Source of the DNA: Poriferisodalis sp965204125
GTDB lineage: Bacteria > Actinomycetota > Acidimicrobiia > Acidimicrobiales > Poriferisodalaceae
Direction: 5' to 3'
Length of the DNA stretch: 64,000 nucleotides
NCBI RefSeq assembly: GCF_965204125.1
Contig: NZ_OZ241968.1
Span: 310,001 to 374,000, forward strand
Shown: positions 55,344 to 62,880 of the stretch, piece by piece
Layout of the letters: each line of letters begins with the position of its first letter
How positions within the stretch are numbered: position 1 is the first letter of the stretch
The notes under the pieces: generated by a model
Database searches by the model: none
What the model saw: only the letters and a program-made list of their open reading frames with translations
What the model was told of the DNA's origin: nothing
Translations under genes and position numbers: made by a program

Positions 55344-56243
55344 TCACGCCGGGCGCAGGTGCACCACGTCGCCGACTGCCACCGTATGGACCGCCCCGGC
55401 GTCGTCGGTGATCAGCAATCTGCCTTCGGCATCGAGGTCGCCCGCCACACCTTCGAGGCTGTTGCCATCGCCCGTCGTCGCATCAAGTGAGACGCGCACG
55501 CGATGACCGAGCGTGGCGGAATTCCGGCGAGCCTCGTCCAGCACGACGGATGCTCCGGCGCCGTCAGCGGCGCGGCACAGCAACTCGTAGCGAGCCTCCA
55601 GACCCTCGAGCACCCGGCGTGCCAGCAGCGTGCGGTCCACCGGCGCCCCCGATTCCAGGTTCAGGCTGGTGGCGACGCCTTCCAGCTCCGCGGGCACCTC
55701 CGGCCAGCCGGTGTTGAGGCCCATGCCCACGACCAGCGCAGACAGCAGTCCCCGCGTGCTGATGGACTCGGCCAAAATGCCCGCCAGCTTGCGATCGTGG
55801 CGAACGGCGCCGTGGCCGGCCGCGTCGTGGCCGGCCGCGTCAGGACCCGTCGGGCCAGCTATCACGAGATCATTGGGCCACTTCAGCCGCGGCCGTACGC
55901 CGCTCACCTGCTCGCACGCGTCGGCGGCGGCCAGCCCGACGGCAAGCGTCACCAAGGCCGCCCGGGCCGGAGGCAGCAGGTCCGGCGGCGGGCGCAGCAG
56001 CACCGACATCATGAGCGAGGTGCCCGGCGGCGCCGTCCAGCGGCGACCGCGGCGACCGCGGCCGGCGGTCTGCAGATCGGCGATCAGCACCATTCCTTCG
56101 GGTGCCCCCCGGCGGGCCCGATCGAGCAGCTCGGTGTTGGTGGAGCCGATCTCGTCGTGCCACTCGACCTCGACGAAGCGGGTGCTAGCGACCGACCTGA
56201 AGTGCGGTGAGTCGAATTGCGCCGGGTCGTGCTCGGCAGGCAC
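55344..56243 (-). CDS. birA: Biotin--[acetyl-CoA-carboxylase] ligase
   Basis: 299 residues from a GTG at 56241-56243; upstream in-frame sequence is antisense to the carboxylase gene. Catalytic domain: 'EIGSTNTELLDRARRGAPEGMVLIAD', the biotinyl-AMP loop 'QTAGRGRRGRRWTAPPGTSL', 'KWPNDLVIAGPTGPDA' and 'KLAGILAESI'. A C-terminal SH3-like cap is present. No N-terminal DNA-binding domain, so it is a pure ligase, not a repressor. The loop after 'IAGPTGP' has a tandem 15-bp duplication (DAAGHDAAGH). It attaches biotin to the AMKM lysine of a BCCP; the divergent gene 82 bases away encodes such a protein. Confidence 0.9.
   Translation of the reverse strand: MPAEHDPAQFDSPHFRSVASTRFVEVEWHDEIGSTNTELLDRARRGAPEGMVLIADLQTAGRGRRGRRWTAPPGTSLMMSVLLRPPPDLLPPARAALVTLAVGLAAADACEQVSGVRPRLKWPNDLVIAGPTGPDAAGHDAAGHGAVRHDRKLAGILAESISTRGLLSALVVGMGLNTGWPEVPAELEGVATSLNLESGAPVDRTLLARRVLEGLEARYELLCRAADGAGASVVLDEARRNSATLGHRVRVSLDATTGDGNSLEGVAGDLDAEGRLLITDDAGAVHTVAVGDVVHLRPA
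55809..55838. repeat. 15-bp tandem duplication inside birA
   Basis: Two perfect copies of a 15-bp unit (55809-55823, 55824-55838), coding GHDAA in tandem in a surface loop of BirA. The reading frame is kept. Confidence 0.8.
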
Positions 56244-56324
56244 GCAGCGACAGTACCGGTAGCGAACATGAGCAGGGAGCAATAGCGTCGCCCATCTATG
56301 TCCGGCAATTTGGGGACCTGATCC

Positions 56325-58088
56325 GTGTTCAGCAAGCTCCTCATCGCCAACCGGGGCGAGATTGCGGTGCGTGTCATCCGAGCGTGCCGCGAGCTGGGCA
56401 TTCCGTCGGTCGCGGTGTACAGCGAACTGGACCGTGACGCCATGCATGTGCGGCTCGCGGACGAGGCGTTCGCCCTTGGCGGCCAGACCGCGGCCGAGAG
56501 CTACCTCAACACCGAGGCGATTCTCGATGTCATCGGCCGTTGCGGCGCCGATGCAGTCCATCCCGGGTACGGCTTCTATTCCGAGAACGCCGACTTCGCC
56601 CGCGCCATCACCGAGCGGGGCGTCACGTTCGTGGGGCCGCCGCCCGAGGCCATCGAGGTGATGGGCGACAAGATCTCGGCCCGCTTGGCTGCCGAACGTT
56701 CCGGCGTCGCCGGCGTGCCCGGCACCACCGAGGTGATTACCTCCACCGACGAAGTCGCAGCGTTCGGCGACGAACACGGCTACCCCATCGCCATCAAGGC
56801 GGCCTACGGGGGCGGCGGCCGCGGCATGAAGGTTGTCGGCAGCCCTGACGAGATCGAAGCCGCCCTGGCATCGGCGCAGCGGGAGGCCGAGGCGTTCTTC
56901 GGCCGCGGAGAGTGCTACATGGAGCGCTACCTCACCTGGCCCCGCCACATCGAGATGCAGGTCATCGCCGATCACCACGGCAACGCCGTGTGGCTGGGCG
57001 AGCGTGACTGCTCTGCACAGCGCCGGCACCAGAAGCTGGTGGAGGAGAGCCCCGCTCCCCTGCTCGACGATGCCGTCCGCAAGGCAATGGGCGACGCGGC
57101 GGTGGCCGTGGCCCGTGGCTGCAACTACACGAACGCCGGCACGGTGGAGTTCCTCTACCAGGACGGCGAGTTCTTCTACCTGGAGATGAACACGCGCCTG
57201 CAGGTGGAACACCCCGTCACCGAGATGGTGACCGGCATCGATCTAGTGCGCGAGCAGATCCGGGTGGCCGCTGGGGAGCCGCTGTCGTTCACGCAGTCGG
57301 AGGTCACCTCGGTCGGTCATGCGATCGAGGCGCGTATCAACGCCGAGGATCCCGCGGGCGGTCGCTTCCTGCCGTCCCCGGGCTCGCTGACGTCACTGGT
57401 GGTGCCGGACGGTTTCGGCATTCGCTGGGACGGCGGATACGAGGCCGGCGACACCGTCAGCCAGTACTACGACAACCTCATCGGCAAGCTCGTCGTGTGG
57501 GGCTCCGATCGCCCGACCGCCATCGCCCGCATGCAGCGGGCCCTCAGCGAACTGAGCGTCGGCGGCGTCGCGACAACTGCGGCGGCGCACTCACGGATCA
57601 TGGCCTCAGACGACTTCCAGGCCGGCATCCACAGTACGAAGTGGGTAGAAGAACGGCTCGACCTGAGCGGCGTGACCGGCAAGACCGACGCAGAACCTCC
57701 CGCTGCACCCGACGGCGAAGACACACCGCGCGTGCGACGCGATGTCGTGGTGGAGGTAGACGGCAAACGGTTCTCGGTGAGCGCGTGGGTGCCCGAATCG
57801 GCACCAGCCGCCAACGCGGCCAACACGGCTGCTCGCCCGCGTCGCGCGAGCGGCGGCGCTTCTGCGGGCGCCGGTACCGGTCAAGTGACCGTGCCGATGC
57901 AGGGGACCATCGTCAAGATCCTCGTGGAGATCGGCCAGGAGGTCACGGCCGGCGAGGGGGTGGTGGTGCTCGAAGCCATGAAGATGGAAAACAGCATCAA
58001 CGCCGACCGCTCGGGCACCGTCACCGAGATCAAGGTCGAGCCGGGCGACACCGTGGGCGCCGGCGACGTGGTGGTCGTTATCTCGTAG
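56325..58088 (+). CDS. Acyl-CoA carboxylase alpha subunit (biotin carboxylase + BCCP)
   Basis: 587 residues, GTG start. Biotin carboxylase domain (1-445): 'LLIANRGEIAVRVIRACRELG', ATP-grasp 'KAAYGGGGRGMKVVG', 'GERDCSAQRRHQKLVEESPAP' and 'FYLEMNTRLQVEHPVTEMV'. C-terminal BCCP (about 515-587) has the biotin lysine in 'VLEAMKMENSINA'. A linker (about 450-510) is Pro/Ala-rich. It carboxylates biotin with ATP and bicarbonate for acetyl-CoA or propionyl-CoA carboxylase; the carboxyltransferase (beta) subunit is not in this window. Comparable to mycobacterial AccA3. The birA gene is divergent with starts 82 bases apart, and the convergent GT2 gene overlaps its end by 11 nt. Confidence 0.93.
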   Translation: MFSKLLIANRGEIAVRVIRACRELGIPSVAVYSELDRDAMHVRLADEAFALGGQTAAESYLNTEAILDVIGRCGADAVHPGYGFYSENADFARAITERGVTFVGPPPEAIEVMGDKISARLAAERSGVAGVPGTTEVITSTDEVAAFGDEHGYPIAIKAAYGGGGRGMKVVGSPDEIEAALASAQREAEAFFGRGECYMERYLTWPRHIEMQVIADHHGNAVWLGERDCSAQRRHQKLVEESPAPLLDDAVRKAMGDAAVAVARGCNYTNAGTVEFLYQDGEFFYLEMNTRLQVEHPVTEMVTGIDLVREQIRVAAGEPLSFTQSEVTSVGHAIEARINAEDPAGGRFLPSPGSLTSLVVPDGFGIRWDGGYEAGDTVSQYYDNLIGKLVVWGSDRPTAIARMQRALSELSVGGVATTAAAHSRIMASDDFQAGIHSTKWVEERLDLSGVTGKTDAEPPAAPDGEDTPRVRRDVVVEVDGKRFSVSAWVPESAPAANAANTAARPRRASGGASAGAGTGQVTVPMQGTIVKILVEIGQEVTAGEGVVVLEAMKMENSINADRSGTVTEIKVEPGDTVGAGDVVVVIS

Positions 58089-59073
58089 CTTCGGAACCCG
58101 GCCGGGTTCGACGCTCTGCTTCCTTGAGCGCTCCGACGTCGAGTTCTATAGCGCGGACGCGGCGCAGAGTTCGTTCTGCTATGACGCGGTTGGCGCGCAG
58201 CAGGTCGGCCAGGACGCCGAGCATCACGAGCTGCATGGCCACGAGCAGCGCGACGGCGCCGATGATGAGCGACTGCACATGACCTGAGCCGTCCGAGGTC
58301 ACCAGGAACCACCCGAAGCGGGCGAACAGGAAGATGCCGACCGCAGCGAACAGTGCCGCAGGCACGGCGAAGACCCGCAGCGGTTCGTGCATCGCATAGA
58401 CGCGGGCGATGGTGCCTGCCGCCCTGCGCACGTACTGGCGCTTGGACTTGAACAAGCGCGACGGCCGGGTGGTGGGATTCACCCGCACCGGCACATCGGT
58501 GACCGCTAGGTCCGACTTGCCGGCCTGGATCACCGTCTCGAGCGTGTAGGTGAACCGTGACACGACGTTCGCCGCGAGCGCAGCCTCCCGGCTGTAGGCC
58601 CGGAACCCCGAAGTCACATCGGCCACGTCGGTCGCAGATGCTTGGCGGACGGTCCACGAGCCGAGCCGCTGCAGCCGCTTCTTGAGCGGCGAGAACTCCG
58701 GGTGATTGCGGATGTCGCGCGAGCCGATCACCAGGTCAGCGCGGCCGGCCACGATCGGCTCGGTCAGCTTGCTGATGTCGCCCGCGTCGTACTGGTTGTC
58801 GCCGTCGGTGTTCACGATCACGTCGGCGCCCATGCGCAGCGCCGCATCGATGCCGCTGGCGAAGGCCACGGCGAGCCCCTTGTTCTGCGTGAGGCTGACG
58901 ACGGCGTCGGCGCCGTGGTTCCGAGCCACCTTCACCGTGTCGTCGGTGGAGCCATCATCGATGACCAGCCACAGCACCTCGCTGAAGCCCTCCACTCGGC
59001 GCGGCAGTGCGCTCAGTGTTGCTCCCAGTGTCTCCGCCTCGTTGAGGCAAGGGATCTGGATGACCAGCCGCAC
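58078..59073 (-). CDS. GT2 polyprenyl-phosphate glycosyltransferase (GtrB/DPM1-like)
   Basis: 331 residues, GTG start. A catalytic GT-A domain (about 1-220): 'VIQIPCLNEAETLGATLSAL', 'WLVIDDGSTDDTVKVARNHGAD', the DxD 'VNTDGDNQYDAGDI', 'IGSRDIRNHPEF' and 'VADVTSGFRAYSREAAL'. Two C-terminal helices at about 233-258 and 266-290 ('FAVPAALFAAVGIFLFARFGWFL', 'LIIGAVALLVAMQLVMLGVLADLL') anchor it. It should transfer a sugar from a nucleotide donor to undecaprenyl or decaprenyl phosphate. 72 bases downstream of an ABC-2 permease gene on the same strand, so may be co-transcribed; in keeping with the envelope theme. Confidence 0.9.
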   Translation of the reverse strand: MRLVIQIPCLNEAETLGATLSALPRRVEGFSEVLWLVIDDGSTDDTVKVARNHGADAVVSLTQNKGLAVAFASGIDAALRMGADVIVNTDGDNQYDAGDISKLTEPIVAGRADLVIGSRDIRNHPEFSPLKKRLQRLGSWTVRQASATDVADVTSGFRAYSREAALAANVVSRFTYTLETVIQAGKSDLAVTDVPVRVNPTTRPSRLFKSKRQYVRRAAGTIARVYAMHEPLRVFAVPAALFAAVGIFLFARFGWFLVTSDGSGHVQSLIIGAVALLVAMQLVMLGVLADLLRANRVIAERTLRRVRAIELDVGALKEAERRTRPGSEATR

Positions 59074-59145
59074 CCGCCCATTGTGTCGGGTAGACCCGAC
59101 ACAAGAGAACTCAGCGTCGGGCGCACCCGCTGCGGAGACGACAGG

Positions 59146-59931
59146 TCAGTCGACGTTGAGGCGGGCGAGGCGCACGGCGGCGAGGGCGAGACTGACGGCG
59201 GAGACGGCGGCCAGCACGACGACTGCGGTAACGAGCCCGTAGGTGGTGAAGCCGAGATCGATGTCGGCGATTCGCGCCAGCACCGAACGGGCGTAGCCGC
59301 GCAGCGACAGGCGCTCGGCAAAGTCGCCGAGACCCACCGCCAGGCCCTCCCACAGCAGCACATAGGCGATCCCCCACAGAACGGCCTTGCGGAACAGCAA
59401 GCCCAGCAGGACGAACAGGCACGAATAGGCGACGGTCCCCAGCGCCGCAGCTGCCAGCGCGCCCAGCGCGACGCCGCCTGAGTCTGCAACAAAGTCGGTC
59501 GCGAGCCAGCCGCCCAAAGCAGTCGGTATGACGCACAGCGGCAGCGAAACCGTGACGGCCGCAGCAGCAGCAGCCACCACCAGCGGAGCACGGCCCATGG
59601 GGCGCAGCCACAGGTACACGAGCGTGCCGTCATCGCGGACATCGCCCAGCGAGGCTGCGGCGAACACCAGGGAGACGATGGGAACGATGATGATCAGGCC
59701 GAAACCGTCGGCATAGTTGGCTCCGTCGAACAGCGCCCCTTCATTGGCGGGGGCGCCGCCATTCGTGGAGTTGCCCACCACCCAGCCGACCACGACCATG
59801 ATGGCCCCGAGCGCGCCGAGCGCCGCCAGGCGACCAACGGAGACGATCTGGCGAATGAGTACGCGGTAGCACAGGGCCGTCGCCCGTACAGCGCCGACAC
59901 GGCGCGGCTGCGGGTCGAGCGCGGCGCTCAT
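59146..59931 (-). CDS. ABC-2 type permease
   Basis: 261 residues, ATG start overlapping the ATPase stop by 4 nt. About six helices: 30-52, 70-95, 110-135, 142-170, 175-200 and 230-255, as in ABC-2 exporters. It lacks a known named-family signature. The N-terminal 'RVLIRQIVSVGRLAALGALGAIM' and central 'VYLWLRPMGRAPLVVAAAA' resemble ABC-2 proteins that move lipids, antibiotics or proteins. Partner ATPase is the coupled upstream gene (59928-60935). Confidence 0.75.
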   Translation of the reverse strand: MSAALDPQPRRVGAVRATALCYRVLIRQIVSVGRLAALGALGAIMVVVGWVVGNSTNGGAPANEGALFDGANYADGFGLIIIVPIVSLVFAAASLGDVRDDGTLVYLWLRPMGRAPLVVAAAAAAVTVSLPLCVIPTALGGWLATDFVADSGGVALGALAAAALGTVAYSCLFVLLGLLFRKAVLWGIAYVLLWEGLAVGLGDFAERLSLRGYARSVLARIADIDLGFTTYGLVTAVVVLAAVSAVSLALAAVRLARLNVD

Positions 59932-60935
59932 CGTCGTTCCACCAAGTAGCGGAAGACCGATTCGAGGTCTTCGTCGAGCGGGATGACCTCACGCAGCCGG
60001 GCGCCCAGGTCCTTCGCCAGCGGCGCGATCTCGCGTCCCAGGCGGTCCACCTCCAGCGTGTCCGCCACCACCACATCTCCGTCGATGTGCACCCCCACCA
60101 CCGTGCCCGAGGTGACCAGCGCTGCGGCGAGATCGCGGGGCCTATCAGCCTCGATGCTGATGCGGTGCGGGCGGTCGTCCATCAGCTCCCGGAGTTCTCG
60201 GTAATCACCGCTGGCGACAAGGCGACCCTGGGCAATCACCAGGATTCGCGATCCGAGCCGGGCGACTTCCTCGAGCACATGAGACGACACGAGCACGCAG
60301 CGCCCTTGCGCGCCCAGCTCCTCGAGCAACTCGATCATGCGACGTCGCTGAACGGGGTCGAGGCCGTTGAGCGGCTCATCCAGGATCAGCACCTCGGGAT
60401 CGTGAACGAGCGCGGCTGCCAGCTTCGTGCGCTGCCGCATGCCCTTGGAATAGCCCGACACCGGCCGACCATCGTCGGGGTCGAGTTCGACGATGCCCAG
60501 AGCGTGTCGCGCAGCCGCTTCGGGGTCGGTCACGCCCTGCGAAGCGGCTGCTACGGCGGTGAATTCGAGGGCGTCAAGCCGGTCGAACAGGGCGTCCTGC
60601 TGCGGTGACAGTCCGATCCGGCCTCTCACATCGCGGTCACTGCGGGCATCGGCTCCCAGCACGCGCACCGTTCCCCGCGATGGCGGGGTGAGCCCGCACA
60701 TCATGCGGAACAGCGTCGACTTGCCTGCACCGTTGGGCCCCAGCAGTGCCGTGACACCGGCCCGGACGGCGAAGGTCACGTCGGACACGGCCACCACGTC
60801 GCCGAAGAACTTCGACACCCCGTGCACCTCCACCATGCCTGCAGGCGGCGCAGCCGAGGCAACGGCCGCGGCTCCCGGCTCGTCCGCGGCAACGTCGGGA
60901 CGGGGAGCAGCCACGGGTCGAGGTCGAGAACTCAT
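59928..60935 (-). CDS. ABC transporter ATP-binding protein (second pair)
   Basis: 335 residues from the ATG at 60933-60935, which shares one base with the upstream stop (TGATG). Starts with a 40-residue Pro/Ala-rich extension. Walker A GPNGAGKST ('ALLGPNGAGKSTLFRMM'), signature 'VSGYSKGMRQRTKLA', Walker B 'VLILDEPLNGLDP' and 'VSSHVLEEV'. The C-terminal 90 residues ('DDRPHRISIEADRPRDLAAALV') are the usual ABC-2 ATPase accessory domain. It pairs with 59146-59931. Confidence 0.9.
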   Translation of the reverse strand: MSSRPRPVAAPRPDVAADEPGAAAVASAAPPAGMVEVHGVSKFFGDVVAVSDVTFAVRAGVTALLGPNGAGKSTLFRMMCGLTPPSRGTVRVLGADARSDRDVRGRIGLSPQQDALFDRLDALEFTAVAAASQGVTDPEAAARHALGIVELDPDDGRPVSGYSKGMRQRTKLAAALVHDPEVLILDEPLNGLDPVQRRRMIELLEELGAQGRCVLVSSHVLEEVARLGSRILVIAQGRLVASGDYRELRELMDDRPHRISIEADRPRDLAAALVTSGTVVGVHIDGDVVVADTLEVDRLGREIAPLAKDLGARLREVIPLDEDLESVFRYLVERR

Positions 60936-61885
60936 CAACCAGCCTCGATCCGGCGATAGCGCCACCACACCACCGCTGCTCCGGCCGCGAGCCAGGCGGC
61001 ATTCACGGCCACGACGAACAGCGTGGACAGCTCGCTGATTCGCAGCCCCGGAGACGCGTCGTCTTCACCCAATTCCGGCGGTCCGACGCCGAAGATCCGA
61101 TCTTTGAGCGCCTCGCTCATCTCGCTCAGGTTGAACGCGTAGATGCGAGGGTCCATCTCGGCCACTTCGACGAGCAAGCCGGTGACGAACTGTGAGCCCA
61201 GCAGGAGGAGGATGATGCCGATCACGGCGAATGCCCGCCGATCGGTCAAGCTCGAGATCGCCAGGCTGGCGGCAGTGATGGTGGCGGCAATGGCGATGCC
61301 GGATCCCAGTATCCGCACCAGCACTGTCAGCCAGTCGCCGAGTCCGTCGGGGCCCGAGCCCTCCACGGTGTAGGCAACGAGCAGGAACAGCAGCGGCCCC
61401 ACGGTGATGACCGCCAGCGTCACAGTCACGGCGGCGGCCTTCGACGCCAAGTAGCTCCACAGGCGCAATGGCGTGGACAGATACAGCGACAGCATTCCGT
61501 TGCGGCGGTCGGCCACCAGGATCTCAGGAACCACGATCCCGCAGAAGAAGAACAGCGCCAGCTCGATGAAGCCGTAGTACTGGTGGTATTCGGGCAGGAT
61601 GTTCTCGGAGATCAGATCGATGTCGAGCACCGTGGCGATGCCCACGAAGACGATTGCGGGAACCAAGGCGACCACCACGGCCAGCCACGGCAGGAACTTG
61701 TGCCTGGCCGGTCGCCCGAGCCCGAGCGTAAATCTCACCGAGGAGCCGACCAACGCGCGCATGGCGCCGGCGAGCCCATGGCGGGCGCCGCTGTAGGGCC
61801 GGTAGCGCTCGTCGAGAATCTGCGCGGCGTTGTCAGCTTCGGTCGCCTGGGCGCGAGCGTCGGCGGCTCCGGTTGCGTCGTTCAT
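60935..61885 (-). CDS. ABC-2 type permease (first pair)
   Basis: 316 residues, ATG start overlapping the upstream ATPase stop by 4 nt. A 65-residue cytoplasmic head is followed by about six helices (about 66-88, 105-125, 145-172, 188-210, 215-238 and 285-303). 'YYGFIELALFFFCGIVVPEILVADRRNGMLSLYLSTPLRLWSYLASK' has the 'R..G.L..' signature of ABC-2 proteins (NatB/CcmB-like). It pairs with the ATPase at 61882-62829. The presence of two ATPases and two permeases suggests either two exporters or one heteromeric exporter. Confidence 0.78.
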   Translation of the reverse strand: MNDATGAADARAQATEADNAAQILDERYRPYSGARHGLAGAMRALVGSSVRFTLGLGRPARHKFLPWLAVVVALVPAIVFVGIATVLDIDLISENILPEYHQYYGFIELALFFFCGIVVPEILVADRRNGMLSLYLSTPLRLWSYLASKAAAVTVTLAVITVGPLLFLLVAYTVEGSGPDGLGDWLTVLVRILGSGIAIAATITAASLAISSLTDRRAFAVIGIILLLLGSQFVTGLLVEVAEMDPRIYAFNLSEMSEALKDRIFGVGPPELGEDDASPGLRISELSTLFVVAVNAAWLAAGAAVVWWRYRRIEAG

Positions 61886-62829
61886 GTCGCCGACGCCTCG
61901 AACAAGTCGGCGAGCGTGCGCTGGCGGGCTTCCAGACGCCGGATGCGCGCCCCTGCATCGGCGACGGCATCGCGTGCCCGGTCGCTGAGCTCATCTCGTC
62001 CCGCGCCGCCGAGTCGTAGCACGGTGCCCGTGCGCTGCACATCGATGCCGGCGCTGCGCAGGGAGCTCTCGACCGCTTTGACGGTCCCTGCGGGCTCGAC
62101 GATGTCGACCAGTTCCAGCGTGATGCCCTCGCCGTCGCCGACCAGTTCGGCGATCGGCCCGTCGGCGACCAAGCGCCCCGCGTCGAGGGCGACGATGTGG
62201 TCGCAGACCCGCTCGACCTCTTCCAGCAGGTGCGACGACAAGACCACGCTGACCGAGTGCTCGTTGCTGATCTCGCCGATGAGCGTGAGCATCTCGGTGC
62301 GCTGTGTGGGGTCGAGCCCCGAGGTGGGCTCGTCCAGCAGCACCAGCTCCGGGTCGGACGCGACGGCCTGCGCCAGCTTGACGCGCTGGCGCTGACCGGT
62401 GGACATGGTGCCGAGTGTGCGTGTGCGCTCCTCGCCGAGCCCGACCAGCCACAGGCTGTCCGATGCCCGGGTGCGAGCCTCGCTGCGGGGCAGGCCGCGT
62501 ACCTGTGACAGATGGCGCACGAAATCGACGGCCCGCATCTCGTCGGGAAGCACGTCGCGCTCGGGGGCGAAGCCCACCTTGGCCCGCAATGCGGCGCCCT
62601 GGCTGCGGGGATCAAGCCCCAGCACCGTGGCCGAACCAGAGGTCGGCGGGCGCAAGCCGAGCAGCGCATTGAGCAGCGTGGTCTTGCCGGCGCCGTTCGC
62701 CCCGACGAGTCCGGTCACGCCGGGCCGCATCTGGATGTCGAGCGCGTCCAGCGCCACCGTTGATCCGAACCGCTGTGTCAACGCTGCCGTGGAGACGAGC
62801 ACCGTCCCGGCAGCGGCAGCGTCGTTCAC
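61882..62829 (-). CDS. ABC transporter ATP-binding protein (first pair)
   Basis: 315 residues, GTG start. Walker A GANGAGKTT ('GLVGANGAGKTTLLNALLG'), signature 'LGTMSTGQRQRVKLAQAV', Walker B 'LVLLDEPTSGLDPTQ' and 'LSSHLLEEVERVCDHI'. The signature loop 'TMSTGQRQR' departs from LSGGQ at two places but stays within the range of ABC-2 ATPases. First gene of a four-gene operon running to 59146 with 4-, 1- and 4-nt overlaps. 51 bases separate it from the HpaB-family gene upstream. Confidence 0.9.
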   Translation of the reverse strand: MNDAAAAGTVLVSTAALTQRFGSTVALDALDIQMRPGVTGLVGANGAGKTTLLNALLGLRPPTSGSATVLGLDPRSQGAALRAKVGFAPERDVLPDEMRAVDFVRHLSQVRGLPRSEARTRASDSLWLVGLGEERTRTLGTMSTGQRQRVKLAQAVASDPELVLLDEPTSGLDPTQRTEMLTLIGEISNEHSVSVVLSSHLLEEVERVCDHIVALDAGRLVADGPIAELVGDGEGITLELVDIVEPAGTVKAVESSLRSAGIDVQRTGTVLRLGGAGRDELSDRARDAVADAGARIRRLEARQRTLADLFEASAT

Positions 62830-62880
62830 GCGCTCAACCTAGGCGCGCGGGATGTTTCGTCCCCGTCAAGGGAGCTGGAG

